From positions 1 through 6,302 of the forward strand of contig JAQUYY010000108.1 in NCBI GenBank assembly GCA_028691575.1: DNA of 6,302 nt, written 5' to 3'. Origin of the DNA: Candidatus Gastranaerophilales bacterium. Lineage in GTDB: Bacteria > Cyanobacteriota > Vampirovibrionia > Gastranaerophilales > JAQUYY01. Positions 6,199 through 6,302 of this stretch are shown one piece after another. The translations under genes and the position numbers were made by a program. Position 1 is the first letter of the stretch, and each line of letters begins with the position of its first letter. The notes under the pieces are model-generated. The model had not been told where the DNA came from. It worked only from the letters and a program-made list of their open reading frames with translations, and did not search any database.

Positions 6199-6294
6199 GA
6201 TAAATTACAGATGAAGACTGCGAACGATAAAGATTACGATCAGGATCAGCGTATATACGCCGCTATAACAACAGTATCAAATGCCTTGGATTAA
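6180..6294 (+). pseudogene. possible C-terminal fragment of an unrecognised plus-strand gene right of a breakpoint
   Basis: A plus frame is open from 6079 to a TAA at 6292-6294. Left of about 6175 it runs antisense to the TolC fragment, but to the right it reads like protein: FRAAHDKLQMKTANDKDYD, then DQDQRIYAAITTVSNALD, hydrophilic and helix-like, with many purine-first codons. The three minus frames over the same stretch are broken by stops. In-frame ATGs at 6172, 6175 and 6211 lack a ribosome site, so this is more likely the end of a gene whose beginning is missing than a complete small gene. The last eight bases to the window edge show nothing. Family unknown; it could be chance. Confidence 0.3.
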
Positions 6295-6302
6295 AACCGG
6301 CA

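Noticed and set aside
6249..6260. 12-bp palindrome GCGTATATACGC and the tandem GATCAG repeat at 6238-6249 as an attachment or recombination site.
   Set aside because: No integrase, no second copy and no flanking duplication are visible; it fits within the possible plus-strand coding frame and may be chance.

Overview
The window is AT-rich bacterial DNA (GC-poor in genes and spacers alike) using the standard bacterial code. Three things suggest a Gram-negative-type gut or environmental lineage such as Vampirovibrionia/Melainabacteria (Gastranaerophilales): a class III pilin-like precursor with a D-x-N-G...PN..GKD C-terminal motif, a TolC-type outer-membrane protein, and a membrane-anchored class A beta-lactamase-like protein of a type I associate with cyanobacterial relatives. 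That placement is an impression from protein style, not a computed assignment.

Layout, left to right. (1) 1-91: the C-terminal tail of an unrecognised plus-strand gene. (2) 241-2384: three minus-strand genes, read from right to left as a small exported protein made of two similar beta-rich halves, a pseudo-receiver/GGDEF protein, and a type IV pilin-like protein. The pilin-like gene is preceded by a five-codon upstream reading frame and a hairpin. (3) 2385-2503: a divergent control region in which one 14-bp palindrome supplies the -35 element of two mirror-image promoters. (4) 2504-3697: a plus-strand, membrane-anchored serine hydrolase of the class A beta-lactamase fold that lacks the usual deacylating glutamate. 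(5) 3694-5388: a minus-strand M24B Xaa-Pro aminopeptidase whose stop codon overlaps the hydrolase stop codon. (6) 5431-5477: a strong stem-loop terminator. (7) 5494-6198: the C-terminal half of a TolC-family protein on the minus strand. (8) About 6165-6302: a probable breakpoint followed by DNA of slightly higher GC, carrying the apparent C-terminal end of a plus-strand gene.

The genes do not form one pathway. The small exported protein, the cyclase-like regulator and the pilin-like protein are co-directional and could be expressed together, since no convincing terminator separates them; a link between c-di-GMP signalling and surface pilin would make sense but is not demonstrated. The hydrolase and aminopeptidase converge and share a TTAA at their stops, so read-through would make antisense RNA.

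I found no mobile element, CRISPR array, tRNA or rRNA. The most notable points are the altered GGDEF loop (GDEEF) beside an intact I-site, the receiver-like domain with Glu at the phospho-acceptor position, the symmetric divergent promoters, the hydrolase active site, and the breakpoint at which two genes both lose their N-termini.
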